A stretch of 64,000 nucleotides of DNA from Arthrobacter celericrescens (GCF_003614925.1 NZ_QYLP01000015.1:1-64000); one strand, 5' to 3'. Positions 42,240 to 51,311 are shown, numbered from the stretch's first letter. The notes: a model not told the origin generated them from the sequence alone. Numbers and translations: made by a program.

Positions 42240-42300
42240 AACACGGGGTCAGATAAGGCCCATGTTTGGCGCGAACATGGGCCGTAAGTGACCCCGCGTT
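42240..42300. repeat. Composite palindromic element (REP-like)
   Basis: Outer arms 42240-42251 and 42289-42300 pair at 11 of 12 positions. Inner arms 42257-42266 and 42274-42283 pair perfectly at 10 of 10, with a 7-nt loop containing GCGC. It sits 5 bp past the YigZ stop and could end its transcript, but the two-tier structure is unusual for a simple terminator. Confidence 0.6.
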
Positions 42301-42311
42301 GGCGTTAAACG

Positions 42312-42345
42312 GAAGGCGCCCCCTCCAAGTGGAGGCGGCGCCTTC
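42312..42345 (-). terminator. rpsA terminator
   Basis: Stem of 9+5 bp interrupted by one mismatch (42312-42326 with 42331-42345), 4-nt loop, 36 bp after the rpsA stop. The minus-strand transcript continues into CGTTTAACG. Confidence 0.75.
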
Positions 42346-42381
42346 GTGGCTATTCAGCTGTACCCGTGAGGGAGAGCGGAA

Positions 42382-43857
42382 TTAGTTGCCGGTGAGCTTC
42401 TCGCGCAGTGCGGCGAGGGCCTCGTCCGAAGCCAGGGTGCCCGAGGAAGCCTCGGAAGCAGCCGGCTCGGAAGAGTAGCTGGTGGCAGCAGACTCGTTGT
42501 CGCCGGAAGCGGCGGCAGCGGCGTCGTCAGCAGCGTGCTGTGCAACCTGCTTCTTGTGGGCTTCCCAACGGGCCTGGGCGTCAGCGTACTGCTGCTCCCA
42601 TGCGGCGCGCTGTGCTTCGTAGCCCTCGAGCCATTCGTTGGACTCGGGGTCGAAGCCCTCGGGGTACTTGTAGTTGCCCTCTTCGTCGTACTCGGCGGCC
42701 ATGCCGTACAGAGCCGGGTCGAACTCGGTGCTGTCGGCGTCAACGCCCTCGTTCGCCTGCTTGAGGGAGAGGGAGATGCGGCGGCGCTCGAGGTCGATGT
42801 CGATGACCTTGACGAACAGTTCGTCGCCAACGGAGACAACCTGCTCGGCCAGTTCAACGTGGCGGACAGCCAGCTCGGAGATGTGGACGAGGCCTTCGAT
42901 GCCGTCTTCGACGCGGACGAACGCACCGAACGGAACGAGCTTGGTGACCTTACCCGGAACAACCTGGCCGAGGGCGTGGGTGCGGGCGAAGGTCTGCCAC
43001 GGGTCTTCCTGCGTAGCCTTGAGGGACAGGGAGACACGCTCGCGGTCCAGATCCACTTCGAGGACCTCGACGGTGACTTCCTGGCCGACCTCGACAACCT
43101 CGGACGGGTGGTCGATGTGCTTCCAGGACAGCTCGGAAACGTGAACCAGGCCGTCTACGCCGCCCAGGTCCACGAAGGCACCGAAGTTGACGATGGAGGA
43201 AACGACGCCGGGACGGACCTGGCCCTTTTCCAGCTTGTTGAGGAAGGTGGAGCGGACCTCGGACTGGGTCTGCTCGAGCCATGCACGGCGGGACAGCACA
43301 ACGTTGTTGCGGTTCTTGTCCAGCTCGATGATCTTGGCTTCGATCTGCTGACCGATGTACGGAGCCAGGTCGCGCACGCGGCGCATTTCGACGAGGGATG
43401 CGGGGAGGAAGCCGCGCAGGCCGATGTCGAGGATAAGACCACCCTTGACGACCTCGATGACGGTACCGGTGACAACACCGTCTTCTTCCTTGACCTTCTC
43501 GATGTCGCCCCAGGCACGCTCGTACTGAGCGCGCTTCTTGGAGAGGATCAGGCGGCCTTCTTTGTCTTCCTTGGTGAGCACCAGGGCTTCGACCTGATCG
43601 CCGACGGCGACAACTTCGCCGGGGTCAACGTCGTGCTTGATGGAAAGCTCGCGGGAGGGGATGACACCTTCGGTCTTGTAACCGATGTCGAGCAGAACTT
43701 CGTCGCGGTCGACCTTGACGACGGTACCTTCGACGAGGTCACCGTCGTTGAAGTACTTGATGGTGGCGTCGACTGCTGCGAGGAAGTCCTCGGCGGTGCC
43801 GATGTCGTTGATCGCGACGACGGGGGCACCGGGCTTCTCGGTGGAGGTGATGGTCAT
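42382..43857 (-). CDS. rpsA: 30S ribosomal protein S1
   Basis: mRNA-binding ribosomal protein with four S1 (OB-fold) repeats at about residues 36-105, 122-190, 207-277 and 293-362; for example GAFVDLGGVDGLVHVSEL in repeat 3. A long acidic and alanine/serine-rich tail follows. Actinobacteria typically have this four-repeat form rather than the six of E. coli. 491 residues; GGAG about 9 nt before the ATG. It has its own strong promoter 140 bp upstream. Confidence 0.97.
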   Translation of the reverse strand: MTITSTEKPGAPVVAINDIGTAEDFLAAVDATIKYFNDGDLVEGTVVKVDRDEVLLDIGYKTEGVIPSRELSIKHDVDPGEVVAVGDQVEALVLTKEDKEGRLILSKKRAQYERAWGDIEKVKEEDGVVTGTVIEVVKGGLILDIGLRGFLPASLVEMRRVRDLAPYIGQQIEAKIIELDKNRNNVVLSRRAWLEQTQSEVRSTFLNKLEKGQVRPGVVSSIVNFGAFVDLGGVDGLVHVSELSWKHIDHPSEVVEVGQEVTVEVLEVDLDRERVSLSLKATQEDPWQTFARTHALGQVVPGKVTKLVPFGAFVRVEDGIEGLVHISELAVRHVELAEQVVSVGDELFVKVIDIDLERRRISLSLKQANEGVDADSTEFDPALYGMAAEYDEEGNYKYPEGFDPESNEWLEGYEAQRAAWEQQYADAQARWEAHKKQVAQHAADDAAAAASGDNESAATSYSSEPAASEASSGTLASDEALAALREKLTGN

Positions 43858-43998
43858 GTAGTAGGGGCTCCGTTGTGGATAGTATGTCGGTCAGGCAAAC
43901 CGCCCGCTTCCCGTTCCGGGATCCGGGACACAGCACAAGGCCGGGTCATCCTGAATTGTGGATTGTATTGATCGCGTGCACGTAGTACACGCCCGTTT

Positions 43999-44028
43999 AT
44001 TCTAGTCGCACCCGCCAAGAAGGGTCAA
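43999..44028 (-). promoter_or_regulatory. rpsA promoter
   Basis: On the minus strand, TTGACC (44023-44028) and TAGAAT (43999-44004) are separated by 18 bp, a near-consensus housekeeping promoter. The implied leader before the rpsA ATG is about 135 nt, long enough for translational autoregulation by S1. Confidence 0.75.
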
Positions 44029-44046
44029 AAGCAGCGGCCCGGGGCC

Positions 44047-45345
44047 CTAGAAGTGCGTGGCGCAGTGCGCCGGGCGGTCGACGGCGAACAGCTGCTGGGC
44101 GCGGAAAGCCGCCCCGGGCGTGTGCTCCCGGATCCGCCCGGCCGCCAGGAGGGTGAGCGGACTAACCGCGCCGAGGTAGATCGAGCCGAGGTCCGCGACG
44201 TCGAGGACGAGGTCCGGTGCGGCACCGTCCGGCGCCGGGACCACGGTGGCGTGGCTCTCGGTGGCCTCCAGTACCCAGCGGCCTTCGGCGTGGCCAAGGC
44301 CGTCGCTGACGTCGAGCACCAGGTGCCCGGTGCCGGCGTAGCTCCTGGCGGAGAGCGCGGCGGGGACGTCGAGGACCCGCAGCCACAGCATGTCGCGGTG
44401 GTCCGAATCGGTCACGCACCGAGGGTCGGCCAGTGCCCAGGCCAGCGGGTCGTTGACGGGCGCGTCCTGCCAGCTGACCTGCTCCACGAGGTCGATGCTG
44501 CCCAGGAACTGCCACAGCTCGAGGTAGGCGGCATCGGTTGCGGCCACGAGATCGAGCACGTCCACGGTGTAGGGCTTGCTGTCCCAGCCGGCGAACTTGT
44601 AGGAGACGTAACCGTCTACGGCGCCGCTGGCATCGTAGTGCAGGGCGCATTTGACCGCGCGGTCTTCATTGCCGTCGCGGCCCAGCAGCCCGGACGCGTG
44701 GTGGCGGTAGTACTCCTGCCGCACGATTGAACCCGGGGTGCGGCGGTGGGCCTGCCCGAAGACGGCCGGCGCCAGTTCCAGCAGCACCTTGGGGTCCGCT
44801 ACTTCCACGCTGCCCACGGCCTCATGCCGGAGCCGGAACTTCGGGCCGGTGTCCACCTTGATGCTCCGTTCAAAGGTGGCGACGCCGAAGCCGAAGCGGC
44901 CGTAGATCGACGCCTCGGAGGCGGTCAGGGCGGCCATCGCGGTCCCGGCAGCCTTCGCGGCCGCCAGGTCTTCCTCCATCATCCGCCGCAGCAGGCCCTT
45001 GCGGCGGTGCGTGCCGCGGACCGTGACAGCGCTGATCAGGTGGGTGCGGAGCTGCCTGCTGAAGCCGATGTTGAGCTCTTTTTCGAAGCTGGCGAACGTC
45101 GCCACCGGATGCGCGGCGTCCAGCGCGTGGGACGGGGTGCCGCCGGTCAGGTAGGCCCCGGTCAGCTCCCGGCCGTCGGCCAGGTGCATTGCGATGATCT
45201 TGTCGATGTGGGCGTCGGCGCGGTGTTCGTCGTGGAAGCCGTGTCCGACGGCTCGGATCCAGTCGCGCGCCCGGCCGTAGCCGGGTTCGTCCCTGGGTGC
45301 GGAATGGAAGCGCTCGATGACGTAGTTTTCATTGGGATCTGCCAC
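44047..45345 (-). CDS. Eis-like GNAT acetyltransferase
   Basis: 432-residue protein with the Eis architecture: an N-terminal GNAT domain (VRGTHRRKGLLRRMM as the acetyl-CoA loop, ASIYGRFGFGVAT after it), a second GNAT-like domain, and a C-terminal sterol-carrier-like domain ending RPAHCATHF. The C-terminal carboxylate is catalytic in Eis. Mycobacterial Eis acetylates aminoglycosides and proteins; the natural substrate here is unknown. I chose the GTG at 45345; a CAGGCT 6 nt upstream loosely fits the leaderless pattern. Confidence 0.9.
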   Translation of the reverse strand: MADPNENYVIERFHSAPRDEPGYGRARDWIRAVGHGFHDEHRADAHIDKIIAMHLADGRELTGAYLTGGTPSHALDAAHPVATFASFEKELNIGFSRQLRTHLISAVTVRGTHRRKGLLRRMMEEDLAAAKAAGTAMAALTASEASIYGRFGFGVATFERSIKVDTGPKFRLRHEAVGSVEVADPKVLLELAPAVFGQAHRRTPGSIVRQEYYRHHASGLLGRDGNEDRAVKCALHYDASGAVDGYVSYKFAGWDSKPYTVDVLDLVAATDAAYLELWQFLGSIDLVEQVSWQDAPVNDPLAWALADPRCVTDSDHRDMLWLRVLDVPAALSARSYAGTGHLVLDVSDGLGHAEGRWVLEATESHATVVPAPDGAAPDLVLDVADLGSIYLGAVSPLTLLAAGRIREHTPGAAFRAQQLFAVDRPAHCATHF

Positions 45346-45365
45346 TGGCCCAGCCTGCCAGACGC

Positions 45366-45404
45366 GCGCAGGGCGCGCCACCATATTGGCGGCGCGCCCT
45401 GCGC
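45366..45404 (-). terminator. polA terminator
   Basis: Perfect 14-bp GC-only inverted repeat (45366-45379 with 45391-45404, 11-nt loop), 23 bp after the polA stop and just upstream of the Eis-like gene. Confidence 0.7.
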
Positions 45405-45426
45405 TCGGTTCCGTGGCCGCGGGACC

Positions 45427-48252
45427 TTAGTGGCCGGCGTCGTGCCAGCTGGTCCCGACGCCGATCTGGACGTCCAGCGGGACGCTCAGCTCGGCCGCCG
45501 AGCCCATCTGCTCGGCCACGAGCTTCTCCACGGCCTCGCGTTCGCCGGGGGCGACCTCGAGGACGAGTTCGTCGTGGACCTGCAGCAGCATGCGCGACTT
45601 CAGGCCCTGGCCGGCCAGTTCGGCGGACACGCCCAGCATGGCGCGCTTGATGATGTCCGCCGCCGAGCCCTGGATGGGCGAGTTGAGGGCGATGCGCTCG
45701 GCCAGTTCGCGGTGCTGGCGGTTGGTGCTGGTGAGGTCCGGTAGGTAGCGGCGGCGGCCTTCGATGGTGGAGGTGTAGCCGTCCACGCGCGCCTGTTCGA
45801 CGACGCCGCGCAGGTAGTCGCGCACAGCGCCGAAGCGGTCGAAGTAGTCCTTCATGAGCGAGCGGGCCTCGTCCACCGAGATTTCCAGCTGCTTGGACAG
45901 GCCAAAGGAGGTCAGGCCGTACGCGAGGCCGTAGGACATGGCCTTGACCTTGGAACGCATGGCGCTGGTGACGTCTTCCGGGGCCACATTGAAGATGTGC
46001 GAGCCGACGTAGCGGTGCAGGTCTTCGCCCTCCTTGTACGCCTGGATCAGCCCTTCGTCCCCGGAGAGGTGGGCCATGATGCGCATTTCGATCTGCGAGT
46101 AGTCGGCGGAGAGCAGGCATTCATAGCCTTCGCTGACCACGAAGATCCCACGGACCCTGCGGCCTTCCTCGCTGCGGACCGGGATGTTCTGCAGGTTCGG
46201 GTTGTTCGAGGAAATGCGTCCAGTGGCGGCGACGTTCTGGGCATAGTCCGTGTGGATGCGGCCGTCCTCGGCCACGGACTTCTTGAGGGTCTCCACCATC
46301 TGGGCGAGCTTGGACGATTCGCGGTGGGCCATGAGCTGGACCAGGAATTCGTGCCCGGTCTTCTCCAGGAGCGCTTTCAGGGAGGCGGCGTCCGTGGTGT
46401 AGCCGGACTTGATCTTCTTGGTCTTCGGCAGCCCGAGTTCCTCGAAGAGCACGGTCTGCAGCTGCTTGGGCGAACCCAGGTTGACTTCGTGGCCGATCGC
46501 CGCGAACGCCTGCTCCTGGGCGTGCTGGACCACCTTGGAGAGATCGGCGAGCTGTTCGTTCATGCGGTCCGTGGACACGCCGATGCCGGCGAGTTCCATG
46601 CCGGCCAGCACCCGGGCGACAGGAAGTTCGAGGGTGGTGAGCAGCGCACCGGCCTGGCGGTCGCTGAGTTCCTTTTCGAAGTGCTTGCTGAGCGTCTGCA
46701 CGACGGCGGCCTGCCGCACCAGTGCGGTGGCCGCTGCGCCGTCCGGGCCGTCGCCGAGGTCGAGTTCGAGCTGCCCGGACGCGGAGGCCGCGGATTCCAG
46801 GGCGATCTTGAGGTGGTGCTGGGCGAGTTCCGCCAGCTCGTAGCTGCGCCGGTCCGGTTCGATCAGGTAGCCGGAAATGGCGGTGTCGTCGACCACGCCT
46901 TCCAAGCCGAGCCCGCGGTGGTGCAGGGCCTTCAGCGCGGCCTTGAACTCGTGCATCACCTTGGCTTCTTCGGGGTCCGTCAGCCAGCCGGCCACCACGG
47001 ATTCGGCCGCGGCGTCGAGCCTGGGCAGCTCGATGAAGGCCGCCCCGTTGGCGCGGACGACGGCGAGGGCTTCGGCGTCGTACCCGATCCGGCCGGGGAC
47101 CAGCTGCACGGCCAGCGCGGAACGCATCCCGGAACCGGCGGCGAAGAAGGCCTGCAGTTGCGCGGCGTCTTCCAGGACGGCGAAGTCCGGTACGTCGATG
47201 GTGTCCGGGGCGGCTCCGGCGGTGTCGTCGCCGTAGAGGTCGAACAGCCGGCTGCGGAGGGTCTTGAATTCGAGTTCGTCGAAGAGCTCGTCGATTTCCT
47301 TGCGGACGGGCCGGGGTTCTGCGAGATCCGCCAGGCCCACCGGGAGGTCCAGGTCCCTCAGGAGGTGGTTGAGGCGCCGGTTCCGCTTGACGGCGTCGAT
47401 GTTCTCGCGGAGGGCTCCGCCCACCTTGCCGCCGATCGCGTCCAGGTTCTCGAGGATCCCCTCAAGGCCGCCGTATAGGTTGATCCACTTCGCGGCGGTC
47501 TTGGGCCCGACGCCGGGCACGCCGGCGAGGTTGTCCGCGGACTCCCCCACCAGCGCGGCGAGGTCCGAGTAGCGCGACGGGGCGACGAAGTACTTTTCTT
47601 CGATGGCCGCGGCATCCATGCGCGGGATGTCGGAGACGCCCTTCTTCGGGTAGAGGACGAAGACGTTGTCCGTGATGAGCTGGAAGGAGTCGCGGTCACC
47701 GGAGACGAGGAGCACCTCGAAGCCGGCCGCTTCACCCTGGGCCGCGAGGGTGGCAAGGATGTCGTCGGCTTCGTAGCCGGGCATCTTGATGGTCTTGATT
47801 CCCCAGGCGTGCATGACCCGTTCGATGAGGCCGATCTGTCCGCCGAACTCCGCCGGGGTCTCGTTGCGGCCGCCCTTGTACTCGCTGTATTCGGCCTTGC
47901 GGAAGGTGGTGTCGTCCGAGACGTCGAAGGCCACGGCGACGTGGGTGGGTTTCTGGTCCCGGATGAGGTTGATCAGCATGGACGTGAAGCCGTGCACGGC
48001 GTTGGTGTGCTGGCCCGCGGACGTGGCGAAGTTTTCGGCCGGAAGTGCGTAGAAGGCGCGGAAGGCCATCGAGTGGCCGTCAAGGACCAGGAGCCGTGAC
48101 CGGCCGCCGGCTGCTGTTCCCGGAACGGCGTCCGGAAGCGTTGCTGCGGGGGCGGGAGTAACGGCCGCGGGCGCTGCGGCGGCGATTTCGATGGATGGGT
48201 CTTCGATGGCCTGGTTTTCGACGGTACCGGCCGGTTTGGTTGTTTCGCTCAC
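45427..48252 (-). CDS. polA: DNA polymerase I
   Basis: Fills repair and Okazaki gaps. After an unusual low-complexity Ala/Pro-rich N-terminal stretch of about 50 residues comes the 5' nuclease domain (LLVLDGHSMAFRAFYALP; GYEADDILATLA). The central domain lacks the proofreading DxE motif, so 3'-5' exonuclease is inactive. Polymerase motifs A (SADYSQIEMR, near 711), B (KVKAMSYGLAYGLTSFG, near 772) and C (QVHDELVLEV, near 895) are intact. GTG at 48252 has TAGGCT 7 nt upstream; an ATG at 48273 is the alternative. Confidence 0.97.
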   Translation of the reverse strand: MSETTKPAGTVENQAIEDPSIEIAAAAPAAVTPAPAATLPDAVPGTAAGGRSRLLVLDGHSMAFRAFYALPAENFATSAGQHTNAVHGFTSMLINLIRDQKPTHVAVAFDVSDDTTFRKAEYSEYKGGRNETPAEFGGQIGLIERVMHAWGIKTIKMPGYEADDILATLAAQGEAAGFEVLLVSGDRDSFQLITDNVFVLYPKKGVSDIPRMDAAAIEEKYFVAPSRYSDLAALVGESADNLAGVPGVGPKTAAKWINLYGGLEGILENLDAIGGKVGGALRENIDAVKRNRRLNHLLRDLDLPVGLADLAEPRPVRKEIDELFDELEFKTLRSRLFDLYGDDTAGAAPDTIDVPDFAVLEDAAQLQAFFAAGSGMRSALAVQLVPGRIGYDAEALAVVRANGAAFIELPRLDAAAESVVAGWLTDPEEAKVMHEFKAALKALHHRGLGLEGVVDDTAISGYLIEPDRRSYELAELAQHHLKIALESAASASGQLELDLGDGPDGAAATALVRQAAVVQTLSKHFEKELSDRQAGALLTTLELPVARVLAGMELAGIGVSTDRMNEQLADLSKVVQHAQEQAFAAIGHEVNLGSPKQLQTVLFEELGLPKTKKIKSGYTTDAASLKALLEKTGHEFLVQLMAHRESSKLAQMVETLKKSVAEDGRIHTDYAQNVAATGRISSNNPNLQNIPVRSEEGRRVRGIFVVSEGYECLLSADYSQIEMRIMAHLSGDEGLIQAYKEGEDLHRYVGSHIFNVAPEDVTSAMRSKVKAMSYGLAYGLTSFGLSKQLEISVDEARSLMKDYFDRFGAVRDYLRGVVEQARVDGYTSTIEGRRRYLPDLTSTNRQHRELAERIALNSPIQGSAADIIKRAMLGVSAELAGQGLKSRMLLQVHDELVLEVAPGEREAVEKLVAEQMGSAAELSVPLDVQIGVGTSWHDAGH

Positions 48253-48259
48253 AGGTGCC

Positions 48260-48265
48260 AGCCTA
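48260..48265 (-). promoter_or_regulatory. Leaderless -10 element of polA
   Basis: TAGGCT ends 7 nt before the polA GTG at 48252; no SD. Confidence 0.5.
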
Positions 48266-48271
48266 GTTGCC

Positions 48272-48739
48272 ATGATGGACAATTTCACGCCGGGCAGGTT
48301 CACCGAAGAGCTCATCGCCGCCGGAGTCCCGCAGGAATTCCACGGCTGGCTGGAGCGCTACGGCGTGGGGGCGCTGGTGGTGAAGATGGGGATCAAGTTC
48401 CTGGAGCTGGGCCCTGCGCGGGCCGTGGCTACGATGCCGGTGGAAGGAAACACCCAGGTGGCCGGCATCCTGCACGGCGGAGCCCATGTGGTGCTGGCGG
48501 AAACGCTCGGTTCCTTCGCGGCGTCGCTGCATGCCGGGCCGGGACGCCACGCGGTCGGGATCGAGGTGGGCGCCACCCACCACCGTTCGATCGCCGGGGG
48601 CCTGGTCACGGGAACCTGCACGGCCATCCACCTCGGCGGCACCCTCGCCACGCACGAGGTGGTCATGACGGACGAATCCGGCAGGCGGCTGTCCACCGCG
48701 CGCATCACCAACATGATCCGGGACAACCGGGGACACTAG
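48272..48739 (+). CDS. PaaI-type hotdog thioesterase
   Basis: 155-residue hotdog-fold acyl-CoA thioesterase. The catalytic-loop signature is GILHGGAHVVLAETLGS with the HGG motif, followed by VGIEVGATHHRSI. It hydrolyses aromatic or medium-chain acyl-CoA or menaquinone-precursor thioesters; the substrate is not deducible. Two consecutive ATGs (48272, 48275) are possible starts. Divergent from polA with about 20 bp between starts; convergent with the RibD-like gene. Confidence 0.9.
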   Translation: MMDNFTPGRFTEELIAAGVPQEFHGWLERYGVGALVVKMGIKFLELGPARAVATMPVEGNTQVAGILHGGAHVVLAETLGSFAASLHAGPGRHAVGIEVGATHHRSIAGGLVTGTCTAIHLGGTLATHEVVMTDESGRRLSTARITNMIRDNRGH

Positions 48740-48784
48740 CGCCAGGCGCCCGTAACCGGCAGGGTGGCGGAGACGCCCCCGGAG

Positions 48785-49339
48785 CTAGCCGGCGTTCCTG
48801 CCCGGAATCCTGTACCGGAGCTCGACGGCGGCCCCTCCGATGGTGCGCGAGGAGAGCAACTCAAGCGGCGCCGTCGGGCCGTCAACGGGAAGCAGACGCT
48901 TTCCCGAGCCGAGGACCACGGGAATCAAGGTGACGATCATCTCGTCCAGAAGCCCCGCCTGCGCGAACTGGGCCACAAGGTCCCCGCCGCCCACCAGCCA
49001 CACGTTCTTGCCGGCCGCGCTGTCGATGAGGTCCTGCGCGAATTCGGCGACGTCGCCGCGGACAAAAGTAATGTCCGCTCCCTTCGGCGCGGCATATTCA
49101 TGGTGGGTGAAGATCCAGCACGGAAGGTCCGGGTAGGGCCACTTGCCGGGTTCGTGCTCCAGCAGCCAGCGGTAGGTCTGGCCGCCCATGACAACGCATC
49201 CGATGCCGGACATGAACTCCGCGTAGCCCTCGCCGACCCCTTCGGTGCTGTCGAACTGGAGGAGCCAGCCAAGGTCGTCGTCGGGGGTGGCAATGAAGCC
49301 GTCGAGGGAGGATGCCACGTAGTACTGGAAAGCGGACAT
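48785..49339 (-). CDS. RibD C-terminal/dihydrofolate reductase-like protein
   Basis: 184-residue NADPH-binding reductase fold: N-terminal FQYYVASSLDGFIA (strand A and Asp-Gly), GCVVMGGQTYRWL, and NVWLVGGGDLVAQF (nucleotide loop) are all in family positions. Stand-alone RibD_C proteins are mostly uncharacterised; a true DHFR role is unlikely. I chose the ATG at 49339, which has TACGCT 6 nt upstream. Confidence 0.88.
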   Translation of the reverse strand: MSAFQYYVASSLDGFIATPDDDLGWLLQFDSTEGVGEGYAEFMSGIGCVVMGGQTYRWLLEHEPGKWPYPDLPCWIFTHHEYAAPKGADITFVRGDVAEFAQDLIDSAAGKNVWLVGGGDLVAQFAQAGLLDEMIVTLIPVVLGSGKRLLPVDGPTAPLELLSSRTIGGAAVELRYRIPGRNAG

Positions 49340-49345
49340 GGCCCC

Positions 49346-49351
49346 AGCGTA
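49346..49351 (-). promoter_or_regulatory. Leaderless -10 element of the RibD-like gene
   Basis: TACGCT (TANNNT) ends 6 nt before the ATG at 49339. Confidence 0.5.
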
Positions 49352-49352
49352 C

Positions 49353-50270
49353 TCATCCCGGCGCGGGGTTCCCAGAGGAGGGGTTGCCGTACTCGACGCG
49401 GACACTGCCGTTGTCCGGGAGCACCACCACACGGCCGTCCTTGAGGGTCCAGCCGTCGTTGAGCAGGAAGATCCGGCCGCCGCTGACCACCAGGAGGCGC
49501 AGCCCGCTGTAGCGGTAGAGGGGCGCGGCGGTGGTTCCGGCGGAGGCTTCGCGCACGTTCGGTGCCGAGACGGCGAGCCGTTCCTTGCTGTAGACGACGG
49601 CGGTGGGCAGCAGGGTGGAGCGTTCCTGGTAGTCGACGGCGGCCCCGCGGCCGAGCGCCTGGGCGTAGTCGGCGGTGCCCCAGAACAGCAGCAGGGTCAC
49701 TAGGATGAACATGAAGGCCCGTTCCAGTCCGCGCGGTGTGAGGATCGGGCTGCGCGCTGCGTATTGCATGGTGCGCCGGCGCAGAGCTACTCCCCAGCTG
49801 CCCAGCAGCAGACCGCCGGCGATCAGGTAGGGCACGTAGAGGAGTATGCGGTCGGGCTGGGCGACGGTGATGATCCACATGGCGGCGGCGAACAGGTAGC
49901 CGGCCGCGGCGAGGACCGTGGCCGCGCGTCCCAAGGCCCGGCGGTAGCGGCCCGTGGCGATGACTTTGTTGAGGGCGCGGTCCACCATGAGCCACGCGAG
50001 CCCGATAAGCGCGAGCCAGGCGAGGGGGCGGAACAGGGACTGGATGCTGCGCAGGATGAAGTCCTGGACGGTGTAGCCGAAGAGGCTGACGTCCAGGCCC
50101 ATCGACTTGGCCTGCGCGTCGCTGCGGGCCCAGCCGAAGTAGACCAGGAGGGCCGTGGCCACGGTGAGCGGCGGGCCGATGACCGAGAGGACCTCGAGGG
50201 TACGCTGCCAACGGGTGTCAAGCAGCGCCCGGCCACCCTCTTCCGCGGCTGGCTCCGGTGCGCTGCTCAC
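49353..50270 (-). CDS. Uncharacterised membrane protein
   Basis: Not recognised. The 305-residue protein has about five to six hydrophobic helices in the first 200 residues (for example LSVIGPPLTVATALLVYFGW, VLAAAGYLFAAAMWIITV and AFMFILVTLLLFWGTADY). A soluble, beta-rich C-terminal region of about 100 residues (LRLLVVSGGRIFLLNDG, RVVVLPDNGSVRVEY) is probably extracytoplasmic. GTG start with GGAGGCCCC; it overlaps the upstream lipoprotein gene by 4 bp, so the two are a coupled pair. Confidence 0.75.
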   Translation of the reverse strand: MSSAPEPAAEEGGRALLDTRWQRTLEVLSVIGPPLTVATALLVYFGWARSDAQAKSMGLDVSLFGYTVQDFILRSIQSLFRPLAWLALIGLAWLMVDRALNKVIATGRYRRALGRAATVLAAAGYLFAAAMWIITVAQPDRILLYVPYLIAGGLLLGSWGVALRRRTMQYAARSPILTPRGLERAFMFILVTLLLFWGTADYAQALGRGAAVDYQERSTLLPTAVVYSKERLAVSAPNVREASAGTTAAPLYRYSGLRLLVVSGGRIFLLNDGWTLKDGRVVVLPDNGSVRVEYGNPSSGNPAPG

Positions 50271-51262
50271 GGGGCCTCCGAGCCGCCGCCCCCGGAGGGT
50301 GACGGGTTCACCGGCGGGGGTTCCGTTCCTGCGGATTCCGACCCGGATGGCGAGGGTGTGCCCGGTCCGCCGGTGGCAGCGGCGTCGTCGTAGAAGAACT
50401 GCACCTCGCCGGGTGCATCGAGGGTGTCGGTGATCGACACGGTGATCGAGGCCTTGTCGCCGGCCGGCGGCGTCCTGAAGTAGACAGGTGAGTAGTCGCC
50501 GTCGCTGCGGGTTTCGACACCGGAGGCCTCGCCGTCGATCTTCACCTCGGAGACCCGCACGTAGTAACCGTCCAGCCGGACCCAGGTGCCCCCGGCCCGC
50601 GGCCCGGACGGCCGGCTGAGGCCCGGCACCGGAACGAAGTTCCCGTCCACCACGGTCAGGCCGGTGAGCTTCCGCGGGCAGGCTTCTCCGCTTCCGGGTT
50701 CCAGCGGGACCGTGGTCGTGGGATTCGCGTTGTGGAACTCGACGGCGCTGCGGGCCACGGCGAGGACCGCCAGTTCCAGGCACCGGCCCCCGGGCGGCGC
50801 CTGGACGGCGGACAGGGCCGTCGCCGCTTCCTGCCACTGGGCGGCGGTGCCGTCGCGCAGGGCGTAGCAGACGGCCCCGACGGCACGCCACACGTCCTTG
50901 AACGTGGTACCGTCCACGCCGTCGCGGAGCTGCTCACAGTCGCGGCCCTGGGCGAACAGGTACATCCGCCCTTCCTGGGGATCGTTGGGCCCGACGGGCC
51001 CGATCGGTATCCACCGGACCACCGGCGCTTCGGCGGGCGGCGGAACATCGGGGACGGGCGGTCCCGGCACGGGTTGGACGGTGGGCTCCATCGGCGCGGG
51101 ATCACTGCTCGCCGGGACACTGGGCGAGGTCAGCGCGGGAGTCTGCTGGGAGCCGGCGCTTTCCGCTCCCGCGGGCGGGCCGCAGGAAGCCAGCGCGAAG
51201 GCAGCCAGGATCACCGGAAGGAACGTCCCGGATCTGCCGTTGGTTTTCAGCCGTCCGAACAT
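50267..51262 (-). CDS. Predicted lipoprotein of unknown function
   Basis: 331 residues. Signal peptide with lipobox FALASC (Cys27), then a Pro/Ser/Ala-rich linker of about 50 residues. A globular part with four further cysteines follows (RDCEQL, AVCYAL, GRCLEL, GEACPR; possible disulfides). An IPT/beta-sandwich-like segment contains GTWVRLDGYYVRVSEVKI. The tail is Pro/Gly/Ser-rich, as in wall-spanning lipoproteins. Predicted surface-anchored; no known family recognised. Translationally coupled to the downstream membrane protein. Confidence 0.78.
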   Translation of the reverse strand: MFGRLKTNGRSGTFLPVILAAFALASCGPPAGAESAGSQQTPALTSPSVPASSDPAPMEPTVQPVPGPPVPDVPPPAEAPVVRWIPIGPVGPNDPQEGRMYLFAQGRDCEQLRDGVDGTTFKDVWRAVGAVCYALRDGTAAQWQEAATALSAVQAPPGGRCLELAVLAVARSAVEFHNANPTTTVPLEPGSGEACPRKLTGLTVVDGNFVPVPGLSRPSGPRAGGTWVRLDGYYVRVSEVKIDGEASGVETRSDGDYSPVYFRTPPAGDKASITVSITDTLDAPGEVQFFYDDAAATGGPGTPSPSGSESAGTEPPPVNPSPSGGGGSEAP

Positions 51263-51292
51263 GGCCCCACACCTGCCCCAGGGCGGCGCAAT

Positions 51293-51311
51293 GGCCCCCG
51301 GAAAGGGGGCC
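51293..51311 (-). terminator. Candidate terminator of the PiT operon
   Basis: Perfect 7-bp GC stem with a 5-nt loop (51293-51299 and 51305-51311), between the small membrane protein and the lipoprotein gene. No T-run. Confidence 0.4.
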
